A stretch of DNA of 64,000 nucleotides from CADEDH01 sp039201605 (GCA_039201605.1 JBCCRO010000002.1:1-64000); one strand, 5' to 3'; positions 15,885 to 24,680 are shown, counted from the first letter of the stretch. Numbers and translations are program-made. Notes: generated by a model from the letters alone, not told the origin.

Positions 15885-17420
15885 ATGTCGAGCGCTCCGA
15901 CGATCCTTCGCCGTCTGGTCGCCGTACTCGCCCTGTCGCTGCTCGCCGCCGCCTGTACCGACGGCGAGGACGCCACGGCCGACGAGACGACCACCACCTC
16001 GCTCGGGGCACCGAACGAGGACGAGGCCGACGGCCCGATCATCGAGCTGCCCGACGAGGACGCCCCGGCCCGGGGTGGCGCCGTCGTCGACGGAACCGAG
16101 CCGGAGCCGCCGTCCGCATCCGAGCTGGCGTCGGTGGCCTCCCTCCCCGGCCTGCTCGCCGTGGGGGCCGGCGGCCGCCTGGCCGTGACCACCCCCGACG
16201 GCACCGAGGTGGCGGTGCTGGCCGAGGCCCCGGACTCCTTCGCCACCGAGGCGGTGTGGTCGCCGACCGGCCCCGACCTGGCGTGGGTCGACGTCGGGCC
16301 CGCCGGTCCGTCGCTCACCGTCACCCGGGGGCTCGGCGCCGAGGCGGAGCCCATCGAGCCCGCCACCCTGGCGTCACCGGTGGAGGGTGGCGTGCCCTTC
16401 TACCTCCACTGGTCGCCCGACGGGCAACGACTGGGCCTGCTGGGCGATTCGAGCGTCGGTACCGGCCTCGACATCAGCCTGCTTACCCCGGGTGGGTCGC
16501 CGCAGGCGGTGGCCTCGGCCGTACCGCTCTACTTCGCCTGGTCGCTGTCGGGCGAGGAGCTGGCGTTCCACTTCGACGGGGCCCGGGTCTCGCGCCTCGT
16601 CCTCGGCCCGCCGACGCCGCTCCCCGACGCCCCGGAGACGCACGCCGCCGATGAGGACGGCGCCGCCGAGGAGACCGAGCCTCCGGCGGGCTCCGAGGAG
16701 GATGGGGACGAGGTCGAGGACGACCCCGACGCTGCGCTGCCGCGCCCGGAGGCGGTGCTGACGCCGTCGGGTGCGTTCACCGCCCCCGACTGGATCGACG
16801 ATCGCACCCTGGTCGTGGTGGCCGAGGAGGGCCTGGCCCTGCTCGACGTCGTCACCGGGCAGACCGAGATCCTGGTCGAGGCCACCGAGGACGTCCGGTT
16901 CGTGGTGAGCCCCGACCGGCGGCGCATCGCCTACCACCTCCCCGAGCTCAACCCCGACGGCGTGTCGCTGGTGTCCTACACCCCGATCCAGGAGGAGCAG
17001 GGCCCTCAGATCTCCGGCCTGGTCGTGCTCGACATCGACCGCCGCACGATCACCCAGGTCAGCCCGTCCATCCCCCTGTCGTTCGAGTGGAGCCCCGATG
17101 GTTCGACCCTGGCCTGGCTGGCCAACGGGTTCGACGGCGTGGTCGGCCGGACCGGCTGGTCGTTCTGGGACGGCTTCGAAATCACCCTGGCCGAGCCGTA
17201 CCGGGTGAGCGCCCTCGACGAGGCGACGGTGTTCCCTTTCTTCGAGCAGTACGCCCAGTCGCACTCCCGGTGGTCGCCGGACGGCACCGCCTTCGCCTTC
17301 GCCGGGGTGCTCGACGGCCGCCCCGACGATGAGGCCAGCGGTATCTGGGTCCACCGGGTCGGCACCGGCGGACCGTCGGTTCGGGTGGCCACCGGCGACC
17401 GGGTCGACTGGGGCGGCTGA
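15885..17420 (+). CDS. Lipoprotein with PD40/TolB-type beta-propeller repeats
   Basis: The 511-residue protein starts with MSSAPTILRRLVAVLALSLL and a lipobox LAAAC, giving a lipid-anchored protein outside the membrane. After an acidic linker come repeated WSPDG/WSPTG motifs (VWSPTGPDLAW, LHWSPDGQRLG, EWSPDGSTLAWLA, RWSPDGTAFAFAG), one per propeller blade. An acid-rich insert sits between blades near residue 255. Such propellers usually bind proteins or glycans rather than catalyse. The start is set by the signal peptide; the frame is open further upstream but would overlap the divergent kinase gene. Confidence 0.8.
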   Translation: MSSAPTILRRLVAVLALSLLAAACTDGEDATADETTTTSLGAPNEDEADGPIIELPDEDAPARGGAVVDGTEPEPPSASELASVASLPGLLAVGAGGRLAVTTPDGTEVAVLAEAPDSFATEAVWSPTGPDLAWVDVGPAGPSLTVTRGLGAEAEPIEPATLASPVEGGVPFYLHWSPDGQRLGLLGDSSVGTGLDISLLTPGGSPQAVASAVPLYFAWSLSGEELAFHFDGARVSRLVLGPPTPLPDAPETHAADEDGAAEETEPPAGSEEDGDEVEDDPDAALPRPEAVLTPSGAFTAPDWIDDRTLVVVAEEGLALLDVVTGQTEILVEATEDVRFVVSPDRRRIAYHLPELNPDGVSLVSYTPIQEEQGPQISGLVVLDIDRRTITQVSPSIPLSFEWSPDGSTLAWLANGFDGVVGRTGWSFWDGFEITLAEPYRVSALDEATVFPFFEQYAQSHSRWSPDGTAFAFAGVLDGRPDDEASGIWVHRVGTGGPSVRVATGDRVDWGG

Positions 17421-17580
17421 CCGGCCCTGCTCACCGTCGGCCGCCGGCGCCGCCGACCAGGAGCGGGGCCCGCCCGCAGGCGAGGTGCGAAGCGGGCCCA
17501 TCGGGTCGGGGGAAGACACCTCATCGGGAAGGGACCGGGGCCCCATGTGGCCCCGCCGACCGCGCTGACACCGTTGGCCC

Positions 17581-18771
17581 ATGGGGGCCGCAGGCGGGGT
17601 GGTACGGGTCGCGGCGCTGTTCCTCGTCGTGGCGACGACCGTGCTCTCCCTGCCGGCGACCGCACCCCGGGCCCACGGCCTGGAGGACCTCGAGTGGAGC
17701 GTCGACGACGCCCCCGGCGCCTCGCCCCCACCGACCGCCCGGGTCGAGGCCGACGCCGCATCGGGGCCGGAGGACCTCGGGCCCAACGTCGACGACGCCC
17801 CCGGCGACGGCAAACCCCCGGTCTACCTGACCTTCGACGACGGCCCCGGGGTGAGCACCGGCGCCTTTCTCGACACGCTGGCCGCCTACGACGCCAAGGG
17901 CACGTTCTTCGTCACGGGCGTCGCCGTCGACTACAACCCCGAGCTGGCCCGGCGGATCGTGCTCGAGGGGCACGCCATCGCCAACCACACCTGGAACCAC
18001 CCCAACCTGGCCGCGCTGGGTCGGCGTCAGGTGGCCGAGCAGCTGCGGCGGGGCACCGCCGCAATCGAGGCGACCACCGGGGTCACGCCGACCTGCTTCC
18101 GTCCACCGTTCGGGGCCACCAACGACACCGTGCAGTCGGTGGCCGTCGCCGCCGGCATCGGCAATCGCAGCTGGACGACCGGCAGCGACGGCGACCACCG
18201 GGGCCTGTGGGACGTCGACACCAACGACTGGCGCCTCGGCGCCGGACGGGGCTGGAGCGAATCGCAGATGCGAGCCCAGCTCGACCGCACGAGCGGGGGC
18301 GACGTGGTGCTCTTCCACGACGGGCCGGGCGACCGCAGCCGGGGTCTCGCCGTCCTGCGGTCGTGGCTGGCGGCCAACGCCGACCGGTTCGACTTCGAGG
18401 CGCTCCCCGGATGCGGGCCCCCGCCCGACCTGATCAGCCGCCCTCTGCTCGGCCCGGCCTACGAGGTGGCGGCGCTGCACCGCCTCTACTGCCACGACGC
18501 CCCAACCTCGGGCGACTGGGTCCGCCACCTCGGTGCCGATCCCACGACCGACCGGGTCGCCGGCCTCGACCGGTGGTTCGCCCTCAGCCCCGCTCTGCGG
18601 GAGGCCGACGTGGCCGACGAGGCGTTCGTGACCTGCGTCTACGCCCGAGCGTTCGACCAGGCCCCGGGCCGGGCCGACGACGGTGCGCGGCTCGGTCGGC
18701 TCGATACCGCCCGGCTCCAGTCCCGGGTCGGTCTGAGCCCCGGGCTTCTCACCGGCTCCGCTTGGCGGTAG
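17581..18771 (+). CDS. Secreted polysaccharide deacetylase with C-terminal DUF4214-like region
   Basis: The 396-residue protein has a signal peptide (residues 1-33) and a ~45-residue linker. The NodB deacetylase domain follows at ~78-275: TFDDGPG with the catalytic/metal Asp pair, NHTWNHPN supplying the two metal His, CFRPPFGATN, and DVVLFHDGPG with the final His. It should remove N- or O-acetyl groups from peptidoglycan or another surface glycan. The last ~120 residues contain HRLYCHDAPTSG, FALSPALRE and YARAFDQAPGRAD. This pattern resembles DUF4214 repeats and may tether the enzyme to a surface polymer. It lies just upstream of the ECF sigma unit, in the same direction. Confidence 0.85.
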   Translation: MGAAGGVVRVAALFLVVATTVLSLPATAPRAHGLEDLEWSVDDAPGASPPPTARVEADAASGPEDLGPNVDDAPGDGKPPVYLTFDDGPGVSTGAFLDTLAAYDAKGTFFVTGVAVDYNPELARRIVLEGHAIANHTWNHPNLAALGRRQVAEQLRRGTAAIEATTGVTPTCFRPPFGATNDTVQSVAVAAGIGNRSWTTGSDGDHRGLWDVDTNDWRLGAGRGWSESQMRAQLDRTSGGDVVLFHDGPGDRSRGLAVLRSWLAANADRFDFEALPGCGPPPDLISRPLLGPAYEVAALHRLYCHDAPTSGDWVRHLGADPTTDRVAGLDRWFALSPALREADVADEAFVTCVYARAFDQAPGRADDGARLGRLDTARLQSRVGLSPGLLTGSAWR

Positions 18772-18809
18772 GAAGAACTCCCCAATCGGCGAATTCGGCG
18801 GCCCGGCGC

Positions 18810-18840
18810 GGTGACGGATGGCCTGTCGCGGACATAGACC
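18810..18840 (+). promoter_or_regulatory. Putative ECF-sigma promoter, copy 1 (before the sigma gene)
   Basis: GGTGACG (18810-18816), 13 bp of unrelated sequence, then GGACATAGACC (18830-18840). The same two blocks with identical spacing occur before the secreted-protein gene at 20700-20730. Read as -35 GGTGAC and -10 CATAGA the spacer is 17 bp, fitting an ECF promoter. Its position 43 nt before the sigma ATG suggests autoregulation. This is inferred from the shared sequence only. Confidence 0.7.
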
Positions 18841-18882
18841 GATCCAAATGGCGGCCGACCCGCAGGGAGGTGTAGCGACGGC

Positions 18883-19461
18883 ATGACAATCGGCGGCGGA
18901 GACGGAGACGTCGATCGCCTCACCGAGGTCTACGAGGCCCACGCTTCGGCGGTGGCCGCCTATGTGCTTCGTCGCGCCCCGGCCGCCGACGCACCGGATG
19001 CGGTGGCCGAGACCTTCATGGTCGCCTGGCGACGCCGAGACGTCCTGCCCCCCGAGCCCGACACCCTTCCCTGGCTCTACGGCGTCGCCCGCCGGGTCGT
19101 GGCCAACCAGCGACGGAGCGATCGGCGGCGGTCGGAGCTGTCCGACCGGTTGCGCGCCGGTTTCGTCGGTCACGGCATCGACCCGCCGTCGCTCGACGAG
19201 ATCGAAGATCTGCACCGGGTGGCCCGAGCGATGAAGGCGCTGTCGGACGACGACGCCGAGATCCTGCGCCTCGCCTCCTGGGAGGAGTTGCGCCCGGCCG
19301 AGATCGCCACCGCCCTCGGGATCGGCACCGGGGCCGTCCGCCAGCGGCTCCACCGGGCCCGCCGCCGTCTCCGAGACAAGCTCGACGAGGACGAGTCCAC
19401 CCCCTTCCACTTCACGACCCGCAGAGAGGAGCGCCGATGTTCGACGAACTCGACGAATTGA
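18883..19461 (+). CDS. ECF-type RNA polymerase sigma factor
   Basis: The 192-residue protein has a sigma-70 region 2 (~residues 8-75), with VAAYVLRRAPAADAPDAVAETFMVAWRR and LPWLYGVARRVVANQRR. Region 4 follows (~113-170), with DAEILRLASWEELRPAEIATALGIGTGAVRQRLHRARRRL. There is no region 1.1 or 3, as expected for ECF factors. The ATG is preceded by GGGAGG. The stop lies downstream of the start of the next gene (24-nt overlap), so sigma and membrane partner are translationally coupled. A putative self-recognised promoter sits at 18810-18840. Confidence 0.92.
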   Translation: MTIGGGDGDVDRLTEVYEAHASAVAAYVLRRAPAADAPDAVAETFMVAWRRRDVLPPEPDTLPWLYGVARRVVANQRRSDRRRSELSDRLRAGFVGHGIDPPSLDEIEDLHRVARAMKALSDDDAEILRLASWEELRPAEIATALGIGTGAVRQRLHRARRRLRDKLDEDESTPFHFTTRREERRCSTNSTN

Positions 19462-20657
19462 GACAGATCGACCCGATCAAGCCGGAGCACCTCGTCGACG
19501 CCGTCGCCGTCGATCGCGACGTGCTGGCCCGGGCGTTCGAGGCCGACCGTTTCGCCACCGGCGACGGCGACCGGGACGACACCGAGCTCCCGAGTTCGAT
19601 GGGGCGCATCGGGTACGTGGGCGCCGGTCTTCTGGTTGCGGCCTGCTTCGCCGGGCTGGCCTTCGTCGGGGTGTCGGTACTGTCGACCGACACCGACCTC
19701 GGCGAAGGGGAGACCCCGACCGCCGAAGCCGCCGTCACCACCACCACCCTGCTCGACAGCGCGCCGGGTGTGGTCGAGGAGGTCGAGGCCGGAACCGGCG
19801 GCGAGCCTCAGGTGGTCGAGCCCCCGGCCGACGCCGGTCCTGCCACCGAGCCCCCGGCCCCCGATACCTGTGACGCGACCGTCGATGCCGACTGCGCCGC
19901 CGACGCCGCCCCCACCGTCGACCCGACCTGGCCCGGCCTGGAGCTGATCGACGGACCGTTCGACCCGACCACCGATCTCCTGGTCCTCCATTTCGACAAC
20001 GCCCCCAGCTACGACGACAGCTACGCCGCGGTGGCGTCGCTGGAGATCTCCTCCCGCCTCGGCCTCGAACCGCTCGTGGTCAACGGCACCCGCAGCGGTG
20101 AGACCGATCGGTTCAACGCCTACTCGACGTTCGTGATGGACGCGGCGTGGGGCGATGCGTACCTCGACGCCGTCATCGACCGGGACGGCGCCGTCGCCAC
20201 CTCGGTCGAGCGGTGGCTGGCGGCGCTCGACGGCGGCGGCTCGGTGTGGGTGGCCGAAGGCAGCCCGTCGCACCTCACGGCCGACGTCCTCCGCGAGGTG
20301 ATCAGGCTCCGGCCCGACGTCGATACCGCAGCCCGGATCCACGTCGTCCAGCACAGCGATTTCAACGAGCAGAACACCGCCGAGGAGGTGCTGGCCTACG
20401 TGCAGTCGGTGGTGGACTATCAGCGGATCGACGACGGCAACGAGCGCAACAACACCGCCGACCTGCGGATGGCCAGCCCGGCGTTCGAGGAGGCCGCCCT
20501 CGCCGGCCGCCACGGCGACGCCTGGGCCGTCGCCTTCGACCTCTTCGGGTCGCAGATTCTCGACTTCTCCGATGCCGTCACCCTGCTCCACATCGTCGGG
20601 GTCGACGTGAACGAGGTGGCCGACTCGGAGGACTTCGCCCGGGTCTTCATCTCCTGA
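19438..20657 (+). CDS. Single-pass membrane partner (probable anti-sigma/sensor) of the ECF factor, with uncharacterised external domain
   Basis: About 406 residues. Residues 1-54 are cytoplasmic and begin DELDELRQIDPIKPEHLVD, a form common in actinobacterial ECF-linked membrane proteins. No HXXXCXXC zinc anti-sigma motif is present. One TM helix (~57-80) and a Thr/Pro/Ala-rich linker lead to an extracellular domain of ~225 residues. That domain contains HFDNAPSYDDSYAAVA, VWVAEGSPSHLTADV, ARIHVVQHSDFNE, RIDDGN, LAGRHGDAW and LDFSDAVTLLHIVGVD. The same domain forms the C-terminus of the next gene product. The overlap with the sigma gene and the topology suggest it senses an external signal and controls the sigma factor. 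That role is inference; I cannot name the external domain. Confidence 0.8.
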
Positions 20658-20699
20658 TCCACGGCACCTCGGATTCTTCCGGACGATTCGTCCGAGAGC

Positions 20700-20730
20700 G
20701 GTGACGACTTCGCCCTTGGGGACATAGACC
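20700..20730 (+). promoter_or_regulatory. Putative ECF-sigma promoter, copy 2 (before the secreted-protein gene)
   Basis: GGTGACG (20700-20706), 13 bp of unrelated sequence, and GGACATAGACC (20720-20730) repeat the motif upstream of the sigma gene exactly. It lies in the 160-bp gap after the membrane-protein stop, so the secreted protein has its own promoter. Expected initiation is near 20735, giving a leader of about 80 nt to ATG 20818. Confidence 0.7.
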
Positions 20731-20817
20731 CAGTGGAAGCCGAACGCAGCACGCATGGCCACCCGCAAGCGAGGGGCCGCATCGGGGCACGTGTGCGCAC
20801 AACCGATGGAGAGTGTG

Positions 20818-22590
20818 ATGTACGGAGTCAGGCGACTTCTGCCCGCGGCCCTGGTGGGCGTCGTGGTGGCGGTCTTGTTGGGGGTGACGGTGGTTTCGGC
20901 CGCCGCACCCGAAGAGTGTTTCACCTCGGGCGCCAGCATCGGCGAGGCCAAGACGGCCTACGCCGCCAACTGCAGCCAGCCCCGGGTCGACTGCGACCCG
21001 ATGGGTGGCACCTGGTACTGCTCGAGCCGGGTGATCGGCGCCAAGGCGCCCGGCGGCGCCACCGCCGGCGATGTCGGCCAGTCCCGGATCGGCACCGACA
21101 ACGGGTCGACACCGGCGCCCTCGACGACGGCACCGGCACCCCCGACCCCGGCCCCCGAGCCGGAGCCGACGACGACCACCGCACCGCCGCCCACCACCGA
21201 CCCGGTGCCGACGCCCACGACGGCGCCGCCGACCACGGCTCCGGCCCCGGCGGCCACCTGCAACGTGATTACGATCGAGGCCGAGACCATCGGCACCACC
21301 GGTGCCTGGAAGGTCGTCAAGGACGCCAAGGCCAGCGGTGGCTCGTACCTCACCTGGGAGGGCCTGTCGTTCGAGCGGAACAACCAGTCGCCCGCCGACA
21401 CCATGCGGGTCGCCTTCGACGTGACCGTGCCCGGCACCTACGAGTTCGTCTGGGCCATGCGCCAGCCGGGTGACGTCGAGTCGGACAAGGCCAACGACAG
21501 CTGGGTCAACTTCCCGGACGCCGCCCGCTTCGGGCCGACGACCGGCGGGTCCTACGGCGGACCGGTGAAGGTGTTCGGCAACGGCAAGAACAACTTCGCC
21601 TGGAAGGCCCGGGCCGACGTGAAGCACAAGAAGTCGTCGCTGTCGATGGACTTCAACTCGGTCGGCACCTACACGATGGAGCTGTCGGGTCGGTCGCACG
21701 GCCATCAGATCGACAAGATCGTGATCTACCACTCGTCGGTCTCTCAGAACGACGCCATCAAGGGCGGCGCCTGCACCGCCCCGGCGCCCACCCCAGCGCC
21801 GGTGACGACCACGACCGCACCCGCTCCGGCGCCCAACCCGGGCTCGTGTGTGGCCAACACCTCGGGAACGGCCAACCTGGCCAAGGACCTGATCTCCCTG
21901 CAGTACGACCACGCCCCCGATCGCGATGACGGTCACGCCACGGTGGCCGGTCGCGAGGTGGCGACCAAGGTCGGGTTCACCCCGTGGGTGATCGGTGGCG
22001 CCTACGGCGCCGACAACGCCCGGACCTACCGGGAGGCCAGCGAGCCGGTGATGGACGCCACCTGGGGCAAGAACGGGTGGATCAACGCCGACGACGACTG
22101 GAACGGCGCCGTGAAGGCCACCGCCGATCGTTGGCAGCAGACGCTGCAGGCCTGCGGCGATGTGTGGATCGCCGAGGGCGGCCAGTCGGATCTGTCGGCC
22201 GATGTGGTCCGCGAGCTGAAGAAGCGGATGCCCGGTCTCGACACCGAGGCTCGCATCCACCTCGTGCAGCACAGCGACTGGAACGAGCGGATGGCGCTCG
22301 ACGCCGACCTCGCCTATGCCAAAGCCAACACCGACTACATCCGGATCCCCGACGGCAACAACGGCGGCAACGGCACCGCCGATCTCAATCTGGAGAAGTA
22401 CAACGGGCCGTTCATCAACGACGCCCTCAACGGCCGCCACGGCGCAGGCTGGAAGGCGGCCTTCGACTACTACAGCCCGACCTCGGCCCGGCTCGACTTC
22501 TCCGACACCGTCGAGCTGCTCCACATCCTGGGCGTGGGGACGAACCAGGTGAACGGGGTCGAGGACTTCGCCGACCTCTACATCCGGTAG
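20818..22590 (+). CDS. Secreted protein with carbohydrate-binding-like module and the same C-terminal domain as the sigma partner
   Basis: ATG 20818 is chosen because GGAG lies 8 nt upstream and the product (590 residues) then opens with a clean signal peptide ending near VVSAAAP. An earlier in-frame ATG at 20755 is less likely. A small Cys-rich region (~33-65) precedes a Pro/Thr/Ala linker. Next comes a ~170-residue beta-rich module (IEAETIG...GGSYLTWEG...VPGTYEFVWAMRQPGD...GHQIDKIVIY) resembling CBM6/35-like sugar-binding domains. A second linker leads to the ~230-residue domain shared with the upstream membrane protein (~357-590): QYDHAPDRDDGHATVAG, DVWIAEGGQSDLSADV, ARIHLVQHSDWNE, RIPDGN, LNGRHGAGW, LDFSDTVELLHILGVG. 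It probably binds a surface or environmental polysaccharide; any enzymatic activity is unknown. Confidence 0.82.
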   Translation: MYGVRRLLPAALVGVVVAVLLGVTVVSAAAPEECFTSGASIGEAKTAYAANCSQPRVDCDPMGGTWYCSSRVIGAKAPGGATAGDVGQSRIGTDNGSTPAPSTTAPAPPTPAPEPEPTTTTAPPPTTDPVPTPTTAPPTTAPAPAATCNVITIEAETIGTTGAWKVVKDAKASGGSYLTWEGLSFERNNQSPADTMRVAFDVTVPGTYEFVWAMRQPGDVESDKANDSWVNFPDAARFGPTTGGSYGGPVKVFGNGKNNFAWKARADVKHKKSSLSMDFNSVGTYTMELSGRSHGHQIDKIVIYHSSVSQNDAIKGGACTAPAPTPAPVTTTTAPAPAPNPGSCVANTSGTANLAKDLISLQYDHAPDRDDGHATVAGREVATKVGFTPWVIGGAYGADNARTYREASEPVMDATWGKNGWINADDDWNGAVKATADRWQQTLQACGDVWIAEGGQSDLSADVVRELKKRMPGLDTEARIHLVQHSDWNERMALDADLAYAKANTDYIRIPDGNNGGNGTADLNLEKYNGPFINDALNGRHGAGWKAAFDYYSPTSARLDFSDTVELLHILGVGTNQVNGVEDFADLYIR

Positions 22591-22649
22591 TCAGACCGAC
22601 GGGGTTCGACGGCCGACAGCCCCTGGTCGTCGTCCCCCCGGAGGACCTA

Positions 22650-22684
22650 CGGAGGCGCCGCCATCATGCCCGGCGGCGCCTCCG
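22650..22684. terminator. Bidirectional terminator
   Basis: A perfect 13-bp stem CGGAGGCGCCGCC/GGCGGCGCCTCCG with a 9-nt loop lies between the convergent secreted-protein and transglycosylase genes. Confidence 0.8.
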
Positions 22685-22770
22685 GTGCGGTCCCTTTCCA
22701 CCTCGGCCCCTCTCGCTGACGGGGCCCGGTCGGGTCGACGGCGATCGACGATGACCGACGAACGCCCTGT

Positions 22771-23865
22771 TCACCCCTCGACGGTGAGCAGGGCTTCCGG
22801 GTTGTCGGTCAACCAGGCGTCGGCGTCGACCGGCTCGGCCTCCTCGTAGCCCTCGGGGAGGAGGGCGAGGCCGGCGGTCGAGGCGAAGTACACCTGCCAC
22901 CCGTGATAGCCGTAGTAGGCCTCGGGATCTTCGGCCAGGACGGCGGCGTAGCCGGTGACGGCGCCCACGTAGTGGTCGGAGTTGTTGTAGCCCCAGATGG
23001 CCCGGTCGAGGTCGGTGGCCCCTCCCCGGTCGATCAGGTACTGGGCGGCGCCGTTGATGGCGTCGCGGTCGTTGTACGGATCGCCCTCGCAGCACTCGGC
23101 CCACGTGGTCGGCAGGAACTGCATCGGCCCCTGGGCTCCGGCGGTCGAGATGCCGTTGATCCGACCCATCCGGGTCTCGATCAGGTTGATGGCGGCCAGG
23201 ATCTCCCACGGCACTCCGTGGCGCTCACCGGCCTCCCGGTAGTAGCCGAGGAGCTCGTCGGCCGGGAGCGGCTCGTCGATGCGCCATGCGGGCAGGGTGT
23301 CGCTCAGGGAGTGCTGGCGGAGCAGGAAGTCCAGCTCGACCCGGGCCGCCCAGTTGCCGGCCACCGCCGTCGACACGGCCGGGTCGACCTCGGCCAGTAC
23401 CTGATCGACCCACACCTCGCGCCCTGCCAGAATTCGGTACAGCTGCTGCTGTCGCCGCCCCCACGCCGCCCGCTCCTCGGCGGTGGCGCCGGTGTCCCGG
23501 ACGGCCAGCTCGGCCTCGCTGAGGGCGTCGGCCATGGCCTCGGCCGAGGTCGGCTGGGGCAGGTCGACGGGCACGATCGGTGCCACCGTGGTCGACGACT
23601 CGGCGATCGTGGGCGGGGCCACCGTCGTGCTCGACGTCACCGCCGTACCGTCCCCGCCGTCGGCGGCCGCGGTGTCGCCGCTCTCGCCTCCCGACCCGTC
23701 GGCGTCGTCGTCGCCCTCGGCGGTCGGTGCCGTGATCGACGCCGTCGGCTCCTCGGCTCCGTCACCACCGCCGCAGGCGGCCGCCGTCACCGCCAGGGCC
23801 AGGCCCAGGGCGGACAGGGTCCGGCGGCGCGGGTCTGCGACGGGCGACGGATGGAGCGGTTCCAT
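22771..23865 (-). CDS. Lipoprotein with lytic transglycosylase (SLT) domain
   Basis: The 364-residue protein has a signal peptide with lipobox TAAAC, then a Gly/Asp/Ser/Thr-rich linker to ~residue 115. A helical region precedes the SLT fold. The catalytic glutamate is in NLIETRMGRINGIS, followed by GAQGPMQFLPTTWAE, the NDRDAINGAAQYL segment and AIWGYNNSDHYVGAV. It should cleave peptidoglycan between MurNAc and GlcNAc at the membrane surface. The start ATG 23865 lies 2 nt after the stop of the upstream DUF4214 gene, so the two form an operon. It faces the ECF-sigma unit across a terminator. Confidence 0.9.
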   Translation of the reverse strand: MEPLHPSPVADPRRRTLSALGLALAVTAAACGGGDGAEEPTASITAPTAEGDDDADGSGGESGDTAAADGGDGTAVTSSTTVAPPTIAESSTTVAPIVPVDLPQPTSAEAMADALSEAELAVRDTGATAEERAAWGRRQQQLYRILAGREVWVDQVLAEVDPAVSTAVAGNWAARVELDFLLRQHSLSDTLPAWRIDEPLPADELLGYYREAGERHGVPWEILAAINLIETRMGRINGISTAGAQGPMQFLPTTWAECCEGDPYNDRDAINGAAQYLIDRGGATDLDRAIWGYNNSDHYVGAVTGYAAVLAEDPEAYYGYHGWQVYFASTAGLALLPEGYEEAEPVDADAWLTDNPEALLTVEG

Positions 23866-23867
23866 GG

Positions 23868-24680
23868 TCAGGCGATCTGCCAACCGAGGCGATCGGGCCC
23901 GAGGGTGCGGGGGTAGAAGACGACCACCCAGTTGGTCTGGTTCCCGGTGCGGACCTCGATCGAGTGCCCGTAGCTGCCGTCGCCGGAGAAGCGCCCGTCC
24001 CAGTTGTAGTCGGTGAAGTTGCCCTGCAGCGTGCCCGTCACCATCGGGATGGCGCGGCGGTTGTCGGCCTCGAGGGTCCACAGCTCGATCGAGGTGGGCG
24101 CGTCGCCCCGATTGCTGAAGTAGTAGTCGGCCCACACCTCGCCCTTGAGCGGGGTGACGGTCTGGGTGACCGAGCCGACGTCGCAGTACCAGTGGGTGCC
24201 CTCGGGGTACCAGCGGAGGTAGCCGGCGAGGGGCATCGTCGTCCGGGTGAGCGACACGTACTCCCACGATTCGGTGAAGGCGAGCGCGACCGAGCCCCGG
24301 GGATACCCGGCGTCGAGGACCTCCACCCAGTAGTCCTCGCGCTCCACCGAGCTGTCCGGCCCCAGGACCTCGTCGTAGAGCCAATCGACGTAGCCCTCGT
24401 TGCTGAGGAACCGGCGGTCGCGGAACTCGTCGGCGGTGGCGAAGGCCTGGGCGATCTGGGCCAGGCTCATCTCGCCCGACGAGTACTGCTGCTCCCAGTG
24501 ACGGAACCCGCTCGGGTCCGGCTCGCGCTGGAAGAAGGCGAGGTACAGACGGGTGATGGAGTCGGTCATCACCGGGCACTTGGAGGGGTGCGACTGGGCC
24601 GCCACAGGGGCAGGTACCACCAGCCAGGTGCTCAAAGCGATGAGGCCGGCCAAGGCGATGCGTAGGGGTGTCCGCGTCAT
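23868..24680 (-). CDS. Secreted DUF4214 domain protein
   Basis: ATG 24680 is used because GGAG lies 6 nt upstream and it gives a 270-residue protein with a signal peptide ending at PVAAQ. Residues ~38-125 match DUF4214: ITRLYLAFFQREPDPSGFRHW, then FATADEFRD and WLYDEVLG. The C-terminal ~120 residues are a beta-rich part with Trp/Tyr-rich strands (WADYYFSNRGD, YNWDGRFSGDGSYGHS) that I do not recognise. DUF4214 occurs in surface and S-layer-associated proteins; a glycan-linked role is plausible. It is cotranscribed with the lytic transglycosylase, suggesting work at the cell wall. Confidence 0.8.
   Translation of the reverse strand: MTRTPLRIALAGLIALSTWLVVPAPVAAQSHPSKCPVMTDSITRLYLAFFQREPDPSGFRHWEQQYSSGEMSLAQIAQAFATADEFRDRRFLSNEGYVDWLYDEVLGPDSSVEREDYWVEVLDAGYPRGSVALAFTESWEYVSLTRTTMPLAGYLRWYPEGTHWYCDVGSVTQTVTPLKGEVWADYYFSNRGDAPTSIELWTLEADNRRAIPMVTGTLQGNFTDYNWDGRFSGDGSYGHSIEVRTGNQTNWVVVFYPRTLGPDRLGWQIA

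Noticed and set aside
15782..16366. N-terminal extension of the APH-like kinase into the divergent lipoprotein gene
   Set aside because: It is low-complexity antisense sequence; kinase homology starts near 15770.
19438..19600. Zinc-type anti-sigma domain in the ECF partner
   Set aside because: The HXXXCXXC signature was looked for in the N-terminal 60 residues and is absent, so the anti-sigma role rests on context only.
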